Below, piece by piece: positions 37,519 through 46,558 of a DNA stretch of 64,000 nt (position 1 is its first letter; each line of letters begins with the position of its first letter). Source of the DNA: Diaminobutyricibacter sp. McL0608 (lineage in GTDB: Bacteria; Actinomycetota; Actinomycetes; Actinomycetales; Microbacteriaceae); the NCBI RefSeq assembly GCF_039613825.1, contig NZ_CP154826.1, positions 1,984,001 to 2,048,000 of the forward strand, written 5' to 3'. The notes under the pieces were generated by a model that saw only the letters and a program-made list of their open reading frames with translations, was not told the origin of the DNA and did not search any database. The translations under genes were made by a program, and so were the position numbers.

Positions 37519-39348
37519 GTGGATACGCCGACCTTGCCTCCGACACCCGAACGCCAGGGTGCGCACGTCGGTACCTTCGCGGCGGAGCATCTGTCGCCAT
37601 CGTTCCCCGAGCGCGCAGCGTGGGGTACCGCCAGCAAGCTCCGCGCGTGGCAGGCGGAAGCGCTCGACGCATACTTCGTCCACGAGCCGCGCGACTTCCT
37701 CGCGGCCGCGACCCCCGGGGCGGGCAAGACCACATTCGCCCTCCGTCTCGCGACGGAACTGCTTGCGCGGCGCGTGGTCGAACGCGTGACGGTCGTGGCA
37801 CCCACGGAACACCTCAAACGGCAGTGGGCGGAGGCGGCCGAGCGGGTCGGCATCCGCCTCGACCCGACGTTCAAGAACGCGGACGGCCGCTACGGCCGCC
37901 ATTACAAGGGTGTCGCCGTCACCTACGCCCAGGTGGCCATGCGGCCGAGCCTCCACCGTGACATCACCGACAACTACCGTACGCTGGTCATCCTCGACGA
38001 AGTCCATCACGGCGGTGACGCTCTCAGCTGGGGCGACGGAATCCGCGAGGCGTTCGAAACCGCCACCCGGCGGCTCGCGCTCACCGGAACTCCATTCCGG
38101 TCCGATACGGCGCCCATCCCGTTCGTGACATACCTGCCCGACCGTCACGGCATCCGGACCTCGCAGACCGACTACAACTACGGCTACGGTCGCGCCCTCG
38201 AAGACGGCGTCGTGCGGCCGGTCATCTTCATGATCTACGCGGGTCACATGCGATGGCGCACGAAGGCCGGCGACGAGATGGAGGCGCGGCTCGGCGAAGG
38301 CAACACGAAAGACATCACCTCCCAGGCGTGGCGTACAGCGCTCGACCCCAAGGGGGAGTGGATACCCGCGGTGCTGAGCGCGGCGAATCGCCGGCTCACC
38401 GAGGTGCGGAACACGATCCCGGATGCGGGCGGTCTCGTCATCGCCACCGACCACTACACCGCGCGCGCCTACGCCGACATCCTCCGTCAGCTCACCGGAG
38501 AACCGGTCACGGTCGTGCTCTCGGATGAGAAAGAGGCGAGCGAGCGGATCGAAGAGTTCTCGAAAGGGGCCTCGAGATGGATGGTCGCCGTGCGCATGGT
38601 GTCCGAAGGCGTCGACGTGCCCCGGCTGTCCGTAGGCGTCTATGCGACCAGCGCATCCACTCCGCTGTTCTTCGCGCAGGCGATCGGGCGATTCGTTCGT
38701 GCGCGTCGCCGCGGCGAAACGGCGTCAGTGTTCCTGCCGAACGTGCCGATGCTGATGAGCCTGGCGGCCCAGCTCGAACTCGAGCGAGACCACGCCCTCG
38801 ACCGCATCCGCACCGGCGAAGAAGAAGGCGACCTCTACAACCCCGAAGACGCCATGGTCGCCGAAGCGAATCGGGACGACAAGGCGTCAGACAGCCTCCA
38901 GGACCTGTTCGCGTTCGAAGCGCTCGCTTCCGAAGCGAACTTCGATCGTGTCCTCTACGACGGCGCCGAGTTCGGCAGCTACGCCGTACCCGGCAGCGAT
39001 GAAGAACACGACTTCATCGGACTGCCCGGCATCCTCGAACCGGAACAGGTACACGAACTCCTCACCCAGCGCCAGGCGCGACAAGCACGGCGGGGGTCGT
39101 CGCGACCCCAGCAGGCCGGGAGCGCAGAGAACGCGGCCCACCCGCCCGCGCCGCTGTACCGCAACCTCAAAGAACAACGGAGTCTGCTGAACAGCCTTGT
39201 CGGCCTGTACGCGAAGAACACCGGCGAAGCGCACGGTCTCGTCCACGCCGAACTGCGTCGCGTGTGCGGCGGTCCGGCCGTCGCCCAGGCCAGCGTCACG
39301 CAGTTGCAGGCACGAATCGACTTCCTGCGGCGTCGGCTCGGCTCGTAG
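37519..39348 (+). CDS. DEAD/DEAH-type superfamily 2 helicase
   Basis: 609-residue helicase. Motif I ATPGAGKTTFAL (near 68-79), motif II ILDEVHHGGD (DEVH, near 156-165), motif III LTGTPFRSD (near 191) and motif VI AIGRFVRARRRGE (near 391-403) are seen. The core is followed by about 180 residues with no recognisable domain and a disordered stretch near 525-550. It resembles widespread actinobacterial type III restriction/RecG-like ATPases without methylase or nuclease partners. GTG start with TAAATT ending 8 nt upstream, probably leaderless. Confidence 0.87.
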   Translation: MDTPTLPPTPERQGAHVGTFAAEHLSPSFPERAAWGTASKLRAWQAEALDAYFVHEPRDFLAAATPGAGKTTFALRLATELLARRVVERVTVVAPTEHLKRQWAEAAERVGIRLDPTFKNADGRYGRHYKGVAVTYAQVAMRPSLHRDITDNYRTLVILDEVHHGGDALSWGDGIREAFETATRRLALTGTPFRSDTAPIPFVTYLPDRHGIRTSQTDYNYGYGRALEDGVVRPVIFMIYAGHMRWRTKAGDEMEARLGEGNTKDITSQAWRTALDPKGEWIPAVLSAANRRLTEVRNTIPDAGGLVIATDHYTARAYADILRQLTGEPVTVVLSDEKEASERIEEFSKGASRWMVAVRMVSEGVDVPRLSVGVYATSASTPLFFAQAIGRFVRARRRGETASVFLPNVPMLMSLAAQLELERDHALDRIRTGEEEGDLYNPEDAMVAEANRDDKASDSLQDLFAFEALASEANFDRVLYDGAEFGSYAVPGSDEEHDFIGLPGILEPEQVHELLTQRQARQARRGSSRPQQAGSAENAAHPPAPLYRNLKEQRSLLNSLVGLYAKNTGEAHGLVHAELRRVCGGPAVAQASVTQLQARIDFLRRRLGS

Positions 39349-39386
39349 CGCCGTCCCAGTCGGTCTGAGGGTTCTAGGCTTCTGTC

Positions 39387-40109
39387 ATGACCGCAGAGAA
39401 CGGGAACCACGACGACGAGCCGCACCGCGAAGGACTCGCCCAACGGCTCAACTGGCTGAGAGCGGGAGTGCTTGGCGCGAACGACGGCATCGTATCCGTG
39501 GCCGCCATCGTCGTCGGTGTCGCCAGTGCAACAAGTGCCATCCCGCCCATCCTCACAGCCGGCCTCGCCGGGCTGGTCGGCGGGGCCGTCTCGATGGCCC
39601 TCGGCGAATACGTGTCGGTGAGCAGCCAGAGAGACAGTGAGCACGCCCTCATCGAAAAAGAGAAACGCGAACTCGCCGAAATGCCGGAAGAAGAGTTCGA
39701 AGAACTCGCCGGACTGTACGAGGCGAAAGGTCTCACCAAGGCGACCGCGCGGCAGGTCGCCCTCGAACTCACCGAGCACGACGTGCTCGCGGCACACCTG
39801 TCCGCGGAACTGAACATCGACCAGAACGATGTGGTCAGCCCGTGGCACGCGGCCATCGCCTCCGCTATCGCCTTCACGATCGGTGGGATTCTTCCGCTGC
39901 TGTCCATCCTGTTCCTGCCCGCGTCGATCCGGATCATCGTGACGTTCGTGGTCGTGTTGATCGCCCTCGCGATCACGGGCTATGTCGCTGCATACATCGG
40001 GGGAAGCTCGCGTGGCCGCGCGATGGTTCGTGTCGTCATCGGTGGTGCGCTCGCGTTGATTGCGACGTTCCTCATCGGCTCGCTGCTCGGAACCACAGGA
40101 ATCGCCTGA
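39387..40109 (+). CDS. VIT1/CCC1 transporter family protein
   Basis: 240-residue membrane protein related to plant and yeast vacuolar iron transporters. WLRAGVLGANDGIVSVAAIVVG (near 16-37) and GAVSMALGEYVSVSSQRDSEH (near 69-89) are the family's metal-binding first helices. A cytoplasmic helix pair (about 90-145) is followed by three more helices. Probably exports Fe(II)/Mn(II) or another divalent metal. TAGGCT lies 6 nt before the ATG. A second VIT1 protein with a ferritin-like head is encoded at 48345-49478. Confidence 0.9.
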   Translation: MTAENGNHDDEPHREGLAQRLNWLRAGVLGANDGIVSVAAIVVGVASATSAIPPILTAGLAGLVGGAVSMALGEYVSVSSQRDSEHALIEKEKRELAEMPEEEFEELAGLYEAKGLTKATARQVALELTEHDVLAAHLSAELNIDQNDVVSPWHAAIASAIAFTIGGILPLLSILFLPASIRIIVTFVVVLIALAITGYVAAYIGGSSRGRAMVRVVIGGALALIATFLIGSLLGTTGIA

Positions 40110-40132
40110 TCATTTCTCAGGCTGCTCGGGCT

Positions 40133-43100
40133 TCAGCGGAAGTCGCGCGAGTTCGTCCGTATCCCCGTCGTGAGGGTTTCCAGTCGATCCGCGATCACGT
40201 TGACCACGCCCTCCTCTGACCGTTCGAGCATTCCGCGGATGATCATCGCCGGAGCTTCCCTCGCGACCCTCCGGTAGCGGTTCCACACCCCGACCGGGCA
40301 CACCACATTGACAAGTCCGGTCTCGTCTTCGAGGTTGAGGAAGGTCACTCCGCCTGCCGTCGCCGGGCGCTGCCGATGGGTGACGACACCGCCGACTTCG
40401 ATGCGTCTGCCGGTTTCCGCTCCCATCAGCTGGTCCGCCCGGTACACCCCCCGATCGCTCAACTGCGGCCGCAGGAACCGGATGGGATGGTCGTCTGTCG
40501 AGATCCCCGTCGCCCACAGGTCGGACGCGAGCTGTTCCGGCGGGGTGAGCATCGGCAGCAGGGGAGGCTGCACGGTGATCGTCGTCCCACTCAGGTAGTC
40601 GGGTTTCTCCTGTGCCGCGTTGCCCGCCTCCCAGATCGCCTGTCGCCGGCTGAGTCCCAGCGTGTCGAACGCTCCCGCGGTCGCGAGTGCCTCCAGCTGA
40701 GCCACATTCAGCCCGACCCGGCGCACCAGGTCGCCGAGGTCGGTGTAGGCGCCATGGGTGGTCCGTTCGGTCACGATCCGTTCAGCGAGCTTCTCGCCGA
40801 TCGACGTGACACCGGCGAGTCCCAGCCGTACGGCGAATCCTGCGTCCCTCCGATGTGCGTTGTAGTCGAGCGGAACCGAACGATCGAACGAAGCGATCGG
40901 AGGCTGGTCGGGGTCGACGCACGTCGTGACGGGTGACCCGCCTGCGGCTGGTTCGAGCGGGGCAGTCGCTTCGAGCGGCTCGAGCACGGGGAACACCTCG
41001 GAACGCAGGATGTCGGGGCGCAGCACCTCCACCCCGTGCCTGCGCGCATCCGCCGTCAGCGTTCGCGGCGAGTAGAAGCCCATCGGCTGCGCCCGCAGCA
41101 GTGCCGCCAGGAACGCACCGGGGTAGTGCAGTTTCATCCAGGAGCTCACGTACACGAGCAGCGCGAAACTGATCGCGTGGCTTTCGGCGAAACCGAAATT
41201 CGCGAACGCTTCGATCTTGCCGTAGATCGCATCCGCGTCGGCTCCCGTGATGCCGTTGCCGGCCATGCCCGTGTACAGCTTCTCCCGTAGCGACCCGATC
41301 TTCTCCTGGCCACGTTTGGAGCCCATCGCCCGCCTCAGCAGGTCTGCGTCTTCGGCAGTGCAATCGCCGACAGCGACCGCCATCTGCATCAGCTGCTCCT
41401 GGAACAGCGGCACACCGAGGGTGCGTTCGAGCACCGGTTCGAGGGCCGGATGCAGGTAGGTCACCTCCTCTTTGCCGAGCTTGCGACGGATGTACGGATG
41501 CACGGCACCGCCCTGGATCGGCCCCGGCCGGATGAGGGCGATCTCGATGACCAGGTCGTAGAACTCGCGGGGCTGCAGCCTGGGGAGCGTGCCGATCTGC
41601 GCCCGGCTCTCGACCTGGAAGACCCCGATCGAATCCGCGCGGCACAGCATGTCGTAGACGCCCTGCTCCTCTTTTGGGATGGTGTCGAGTGTCCACTGCT
41701 CCCCGATGGCGGACGCGATCGTCTTCATCGAGTAGTCGAGTGCACTGAGCATCCCGAGTCCGAGCAGGTCGAACTTGACCAGGCCCATCCAGGCGCAGTC
41801 GTCTTTGTCCCACTGCAACACCGTGCGGTTCTCCATGCGGGCGTGTTCTATGGGGCAGACCTCGCCGACCGGACGATCGGTGAGCACCATACCGCCGGAG
41901 TGGATGCCCAGATGCCGTGGGAACCGCAGTACCTGCTGCGCGAGTTCGACCACGTTGTCAGGGATGTCGTGGTCGACGCTGGTCTGCACCGACCCCCACG
42001 AATCGATCTGCTTCGACCAGCCGTCCTGCTGTCCGGGGCTGTAGCCGAGCGCCTTCGCCATATCGCGGACCGCGTTCTTCGGTCGGTACGTGATCACGTT
42101 CGCCACCTGTGCCGCATTGAGGCGTCCGTAGCGACGGTAGACGTACTGGATGACCTCTTCACGACGATCCGAATCGAAATCCACGTCGATGTCGGGCTCC
42201 TCTTCGCGCATGCTCGACAGGAATCGCTCGAACGGCAGGTTGTATTTGATCGAGTCGACGGCTGTGATGTCGAGCAGGTAGCAGACCGCCGAGTTCGCGG
42301 CCGACCCCCGGCCCTGGCAGAGGATGCCCTGTGCGCGGGCGAATTTCACGATGTCGTAGACGATGAGGAAGTAGCCGGGGAAATCTTTTGCCTCGATGAC
42401 GTCGAGTTCACGCTGGATCCGCTCCCGCTTCGCATTGTGTCTCGCGGATTCGAGGCCGGGGTATTTCCGTGCCGCCCCCTGCCAGGTCAGTTCGCGCAGC
42501 CAGCTCATCGGTGTGTGACCCTCAGGCACATCCTGTTTCGGAAGCTTCGGGCGTGCACTGCGCAACCGGAACGACAGCTCATCGGCGATCTCGACTGTGC
42601 GCTCGACTGCTCCGGGGTAGCGGGCGAATCGTGTCGCCATTTCGCGTCCGCTGCGCAGATGCGCGCCATCGGATGCGGGCAGCCAGCCATCCATTTCGTC
42701 GAGACTTCTGCGGGCACGCACCGAGGCGAGAGCAGAAGCCAGCGGGTACTGTGCAGGTGTCGCGTAGTGGACGTTGTTGGTCGCCACCACCGAAAGCCCG
42801 TGCCGGGCAGCGATCTCCGCCAGCGCATCGTTGTCGGTACTGTCGAGCGGATTGCCCTGGTCGACCAGCTCCACGAGCACGTTCTCGTGACCGAACCGCT
42901 CCACGAGCTCCATGACCTCGCGTTCCGCAGCCGCTGCATCGGGTGCGGGGCTCCTGACACCGCCGCCGAGGACTGTGCCGCCCAGGGGAGTGCCGCCCCG
43001 AGAGCTCCCGGCGCCCGACCATGGAAGACCACCCGAGAGGGCGCGCCGGACGGCGCCTTTGCGGCAGCCGGTCAGGATCATCCATTCCCCGCCTGCCCGG

Positions 43101-43660
43101 TCGGCCAGATCGTCGAGGTCGTACACCGGGCGACCTTTCTCCGCACCGGCGAGCTGCCCCGCCGTCAACGCTCCGGCCAGGCGATGGTACCCCTCCTCCT
43201 GTCTGGCCAGAACGACCAGATGGCTGCCTTCGGGGTCGGCTTCACCGTTCTGCGGTTTGCTCAGGTCGAGTGACAGTTCGGCCCCGAAGATCGTCTTCAC
43301 CCGGTCGTACCCCTCCGCTGCCTCAGCAAGGTGCACGATGCCGTACAGTCCGTCGTGGTCGGTCAGTGCCAGCCCGTGCAGTCGCAGCCGGGTGGCTTCT
43401 TCGAGCAGCTCTTCGGGCGAGCTCGCACCGTCGAGAAAACTGAAGTTGGAGTGCGCGTGGAGTTCCGCATACGGCACGTGGTCCGGATCGGGCTGGTCGT
43501 CGTCCGGCAGTTCGCGTGGCAGGTATGGCTCACGTTTGCGCGACCACGCCGGACTGTCGCCACCGTCGCCGTCGTGCGGCGGTCCTCCGGTGCGACGGGT
43601 GTCGGACAGGCGCCGTTCGAATTCCGCCCACGGGATCGGTGGATTGTTCCAGCCCATCAT
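40133..43660 (-). CDS. dnaE2: Error-prone DNA polymerase DnaE2 (ImuC)
   Basis: Alpha subunit of a second C-family replicative-type polymerase used for damage-induced mutagenesis. 1175 residues. N-terminal PHP domain YAELHAHSNFSFLDGASSPE (near 44-63) and TDHDGLYG (near 79), catalytic PDIDVDFDSDRREEVIQ (near 492-508), and a C-terminal OB fold with GVVTHRQRPATAGGVTFLNLED. Third gene of the imuA'-imuB-dnaE2 unit, 51 bp after imuB. Convergent with VIT1 (23-bp gap). Together with ImuA' and ImuB it forms the mutasome known from Mycobacterium and Caulobacter. Confidence 0.96.
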   Translation of the reverse strand: MMGWNNPPIPWAEFERRLSDTRRTGGPPHDGDGGDSPAWSRKREPYLPRELPDDDQPDPDHVPYAELHAHSNFSFLDGASSPEELLEEATRLRLHGLALTDHDGLYGIVHLAEAAEGYDRVKTIFGAELSLDLSKPQNGEADPEGSHLVVLARQEEGYHRLAGALTAGQLAGAEKGRPVYDLDDLADRAGGEWMILTGCRKGAVRRALSGGLPWSGAGSSRGGTPLGGTVLGGGVRSPAPDAAAAEREVMELVERFGHENVLVELVDQGNPLDSTDNDALAEIAARHGLSVVATNNVHYATPAQYPLASALASVRARRSLDEMDGWLPASDGAHLRSGREMATRFARYPGAVERTVEIADELSFRLRSARPKLPKQDVPEGHTPMSWLRELTWQGAARKYPGLESARHNAKRERIQRELDVIEAKDFPGYFLIVYDIVKFARAQGILCQGRGSAANSAVCYLLDITAVDSIKYNLPFERFLSSMREEEPDIDVDFDSDRREEVIQYVYRRYGRLNAAQVANVITYRPKNAVRDMAKALGYSPGQQDGWSKQIDSWGSVQTSVDHDIPDNVVELAQQVLRFPRHLGIHSGGMVLTDRPVGEVCPIEHARMENRTVLQWDKDDCAWMGLVKFDLLGLGMLSALDYSMKTIASAIGEQWTLDTIPKEEQGVYDMLCRADSIGVFQVESRAQIGTLPRLQPREFYDLVIEIALIRPGPIQGGAVHPYIRRKLGKEEVTYLHPALEPVLERTLGVPLFQEQLMQMAVAVGDCTAEDADLLRRAMGSKRGQEKIGSLREKLYTGMAGNGITGADADAIYGKIEAFANFGFAESHAISFALLVYVSSWMKLHYPGAFLAALLRAQPMGFYSPRTLTADARRHGVEVLRPDILRSEVFPVLEPLEATAPLEPAAGGSPVTTCVDPDQPPIASFDRSVPLDYNAHRRDAGFAVRLGLAGVTSIGEKLAERIVTERTTHGAYTDLGDLVRRVGLNVAQLEALATAGAFDTLGLSRRQAIWEAGNAAQEKPDYLSGTTITVQPPLLPMLTPPEQLASDLWATGISTDDHPIRFLRPQLSDRGVYRADQLMGAETGRRIEVGGVVTHRQRPATAGGVTFLNLEDETGLVNVVCPVGVWNRYRRVAREAPAMIIRGMLERSEEGVVNVIADRLETLTTGIRTNSRDFR

Positions 43661-43711
43661 TCACCCCCGTGCCCGGATGCTGCGCTGCCGCGGATGCTGC
43701 GGATGGCGTGC

Positions 43712-45262
43712 TCAGTCATAGCGGGCCTCCGCCGACCATTCCTCGCCGTCGAGGATGAGCAGCCAGGCCGTGTCGTCCGCATCGACCACCTGGAATCGCT
43801 GGATGCTGCGCTGCTGGGCCGCATCCCACCATCGTTCGAGGATGGGCCACGGCCCAGCCCATCCGCTGACTTCACGCGCGTCCCGGATGGACCCGGTTGC
43901 CGAGAACAACGCCACCTCTGCCGAGACTGTGCCGCGGTCGTCGACGAAGACCGGCTCGCCGACAGATGAGAACACCCCGACCCTGCGTCGTGTCTCGAAC
44001 ACCGTCGCCGGTGCCGGCGCCGGCAGACTTCCCGGCCACGGCTGCTTCGCACCTGCCGCTCCGGTCGCCCGGTCACCCCAGGCAACCAACTGCTGGCGTT
44101 CGGCCAGAATACGGCCCCCACCGATGGTGGCAGTGAGCACAGCGTCATGGCCGAGCATGCTCTGCACCCGGGAAAGACCGTGATGGATCCGTTCGTCTGC
44201 CCCGCCGCCCCACAGCCCCTCTTCGTGATGGCCGATGTCGTCGACACTTTCCGGCGTCACCCGCACCTGGACGATCGGCGATCCCAGCCCACTGTCGATC
44301 GCTCCGCTTCCCTGCAGTTGCCAGCGCACCCGGTCGACCACATCCGTCACGCTGAACAGGCGTGGGTGCAGCCAGGTGCGTTCGCTGACCTGGCCGGACT
44401 CCGAAGTCACTTCGATGCGGATGGATGTGCACACCAGTCCCGCTTTCGTGAGTCCAGCGATGAAGGTGTCGGCCGTCGCCCGGAAGGCGAACGTGACCTG
44501 GTCGATGCGGTCGAGGGGCGGTTCGAATTCGATTGTGCGGTCCAGTTGTTTCGGGGGAGTGCGCGGTACGACTCCAGCACTGTCGAGTCCGCTCGCCAGC
44601 AGGTGGCTGCGGGCACCCAGTTCGCCGAACCGTTCGCGCACATCGGTGGTGTCGAGCGCAGCCAGGTCACCCAGGGTGTGGATGCCGAGTCGCCGGAACA
44701 GCGCTGTCAGCTCCGCCTGGGGGAGCAGGGAGACCGGAAGCAATGCCAGGAAGTCCGGCGACTGTCCGGCCGGGATGATGCGGATGGCGTCACGCCCGGT
44801 GCTCCTGGCCGCCTGCTCAGCAGCGAACGGCCCGTCGGCGATGCCTACCCTGGCACCGGCGATGTCGAATCTCTCGAGGCAGCGAAGGATTTCAGCCGCC
44901 GCGAGTTGCTCACTGCCGTAGTAGCGGCTGGGACCCCTGGCACGGAGCACGCATGTTCCCGGACGGACCAGCTGAACGCCGGGCATGATCTCTTCGATCG
45001 CGGCAAGGACGGGTTCGAAGGCGCGTGCGTCGAGGACGGGATCGTAGGGGAACACCTGCAGTTGCGTGCATCTCGCCTGTGCTTCCCGGACGCGGAGACC
45101 ACGTTTGACCCCTTCCGCCCGCGCAGCCGGCGAGCAGGCGAAGACGAGGTTGCGTTCCACGAGGGCGACAGGGATGTCGTCTGCAAGTTGCTGAGCATGC
45201 ATCGTCGCGATGACCGGCCAATCCGGGCACCACAACACGATCGCCCTTGTCACGGCCGGCAT
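43712..45262 (-). CDS. imuB: Y-family polymerase-like protein ImuB
   Basis: 516-residue adaptor of the mutasome. It has the Y-polymerase fold (LVRPGTCVLRARGPSRYYG at about 97-115, LFRRLGIHTLGDLAALD near 188). The catalytic acids are missing: LWCPDWP replaces the D-M-D-A-F motif at the start, and RPGTC the S-x-D-E motif. Loss of these residues is the family rule, so it is not a decay. It links ImuA' and DnaE2 to the beta clamp. It starts one base after the imuA' stop. Confidence 0.92.
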   Translation of the reverse strand: MPAVTRAIVLWCPDWPVIATMHAQQLADDIPVALVERNLVFACSPAARAEGVKRGLRVREAQARCTQLQVFPYDPVLDARAFEPVLAAIEEIMPGVQLVRPGTCVLRARGPSRYYGSEQLAAAEILRCLERFDIAGARVGIADGPFAAEQAARSTGRDAIRIIPAGQSPDFLALLPVSLLPQAELTALFRRLGIHTLGDLAALDTTDVRERFGELGARSHLLASGLDSAGVVPRTPPKQLDRTIEFEPPLDRIDQVTFAFRATADTFIAGLTKAGLVCTSIRIEVTSESGQVSERTWLHPRLFSVTDVVDRVRWQLQGSGAIDSGLGSPIVQVRVTPESVDDIGHHEEGLWGGGADERIHHGLSRVQSMLGHDAVLTATIGGGRILAERQQLVAWGDRATGAAGAKQPWPGSLPAPAPATVFETRRRVGVFSSVGEPVFVDDRGTVSAEVALFSATGSIRDAREVSGWAGPWPILERWWDAAQQRSIQRFQVVDADDTAWLLILDGEEWSAEARYD

Positions 45263-45263
45263 G

Positions 45264-45995
45264 TCAGCCCACCGCTTCGAGCGTCACTGCCGTCAGCACC
45301 GGTGCGCGTGGCTGCACTCGCGTTTCGGCTTCGGTGGATCGGAAATGCTCACCCGGATCGGGCAACCAGAGCCGTGCACTGCGTGAAGCTCCCATACCAC
45401 CGCGGGCCGTCGCCGTGACGGTGACCTGACGGGATGAGAGGTAGCCGTTGCCTGAGCCGAGCCCGTGCCATCCGCTGTTCGTGATACTGAGCTTCGCCTC
45501 AGCCTGAGGCCAGTCACCGACCACGATCAGGGTTGCCTCGCGCTGCCGCAGGCGTGCGCTCAGGCGAGCGATGTCACCGTCTTTGGCTCGCTCGGGAGGC
45601 GCAACGACCACTACTGTCAGCACATCGACCACGGCGGCCGTGACCGTGAGCCACTGATCGCCGGGGTGCGGGACGAGCACCAGCCTTTCGAGGTCGATGC
45701 CGAAACGACCGGCAGCTTCTGCACCGAAATCGGGCATTCCGACGACACCGCACCACGCGCCGGCTGCCGATGGACCCGCCAGCAGCGCCATCAGAAGCGT
45801 CGTGGAACCCTGCACCGAATACGCTGCCCCCGCACGCAGAGCCCCACCGGGGAGAAGACCTGCGATAGCAGGGTGGGTCTGAAGGTTTCTGGTCTCGAGT
45901 TTCGTTGCCTGCATCTGCCGGATTCGGGCCTGCAGATCACTCACCTGGGCGAGATCCGGCCCCGGTTCGGTGAGAGTAGCGGCAGATGAGGACAC
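45264..45995 (-). CDS. imuA': SOS mutasome protein ImuA'
   Basis: 243-residue RecA-like protein of the actinobacterial ImuA' type, first gene of the unit. The fold is recognised by YSVQGSTTLLMALLAGPSAAG (near 59-79), a Walker-A-like loop without the classical Lys, and by the strands TVVVVAPPERA and REATLIVVGDWP. GTG start. A perfect LexA box lies 10 nt before the start, so its promoter overlaps the operator. The imuB start follows after one base. Confidence 0.87.
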   Translation of the reverse strand: MSSSAATLTEPGPDLAQVSDLQARIRQMQATKLETRNLQTHPAIAGLLPGGALRAGAAYSVQGSTTLLMALLAGPSAAGAWCGVVGMPDFGAEAAGRFGIDLERLVLVPHPGDQWLTVTAAVVDVLTVVVVAPPERAKDGDIARLSARLRQREATLIVVGDWPQAEAKLSITNSGWHGLGSGNGYLSSRQVTVTATARGGMGASRSARLWLPDPGEHFRSTEAETRVQPRAPVLTAVTLEAVG

Positions 45996-46005
45996 TCTTC
46001 AATTT

Positions 46006-46021
46006 TCGAACATATGTTCGA
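46006..46021. promoter_or_regulatory. LexA (SOS) box of imuA'-imuB-dnaE2
   Basis: TCGAACATATGTTCGA is a perfect palindrome matching the actinobacterial LexA consensus TCGAAC-N4-GTTCGA. It ends 10 bp upstream of the imuA' GTG, so LexA binding would block the promoter. The same 16-mer recurs at 47760-47775. Confidence 0.95.
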
Positions 46022-46070
46022 AGAACGCAAATGGTTTGCCGCTTTTGTGAGCAGGAATCAAGCGCGACAC

Positions 46071-46104
46071 AAAAAAGAGAGCCGGGTCCGAAGACCCGGC
46101 TCTC
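46071..46104 (-). terminator. Rho-independent terminator of the cold-shock gene
   Basis: On the minus strand a perfect 12-bp stem GAGAGCCGGGTC/GACCCGGCTCTC closes a TTCG loop and is followed by six Ts. It ends csp transcription before the imuA' promoter region. The plus strand has no T tract. Confidence 0.95.
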
Positions 46105-46131
46105 AAGAGTTCAGAGACTCACTCACTGAGC

Positions 46132-46335
46132 TCAGATGGGGCGGATGTTCTCCGCCTGCAGACCCTTGGGGCCCTGCGTCACCTCGAACTCAACCTTCTG
46201 GTTCTCGTCGAGCGAGCGGTAGCCCGAGCTCGCGATTGCGGAGTAGTGCGCGAAAACATCGGCGCTTCCGTCATCGGGAGCAATGAAACCAAAGCCCTTT
46301 TCTGCGTTGAACCACTTGACCGTACCTGTTGCCAT
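46132..46335 (-). CDS. Cold-shock protein (CspA family)
   Basis: 67-residue single-strand nucleic-acid-binding protein acting as RNA chaperone. RNP1 KGFGFI (near 16) and RNP2 VFAHYSAI (near 27) are clear; the C-terminal [10 protein letters not shown] is typical. GGAGGAG lies 7 nt before the ATG. A leader of about 130-150 nt precedes it, as for other cold-induced csp genes. The gene sits between DUF3097 and the mutasome genes but has its own terminator. Confidence 0.97.
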   Translation of the reverse strand: MATGTVKWFNAEKGFGFIAPDDGSADVFAHYSAIASSGYRSLDENQKVEFEVTQGPKGLQAENIRPI

Positions 46336-46490
46336 GACAAACTCCTCCAGGAGCGTTAATTGACCTCGAACGTCGAGGCCCTGGGTCGCGTGTTGTAAGC
46401 CTGCTCCTGAAAGGATCGCAACGTTCCGGGGGTCCGGTACGCAACCGCTCCATACATGCAAAACACAACGACTTACCCTAAGCCTACTCA
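46336..46490 (-). promoter_or_regulatory. Long 5' leader of the cold-shock gene
   Basis: On the minus strand the ribosome site GGAGGAG can pair with a CTCCT just upstream (hairpin CTCCT-gg-AGGAG, 46353-46342). A second hairpin CCTCGA-cgt-TCGAGG (46378-46364) lies above it. These could hide the ribosome site at one temperature and free it at another, as in the known csp leaders. A TAGGCT or TAGGGT -10-like box is near 46478-46488. Nothing else is seen in the remaining gap up to 46558. Confidence 0.45.
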
Positions 46491-46558
46491 CAGGTTGCTG
46501 CTAATCCACCCTACGAGCACGTTTTGGCCTGTCCGCCGTTGCCAAATCGTTAGGAGCG

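Noticed and set aside
43712-45262. ImuB as a decayed DNA polymerase
   Set aside because: Missing catalytic acids are the rule in ImuB; the reading frame and unit order are intact.
46014-46286. Plus-strand frame of 90 codons beginning at the LexA box
   Set aside because: It crosses the csp terminator and antisense csp codons, with no ribosome site and no recognisable domain.
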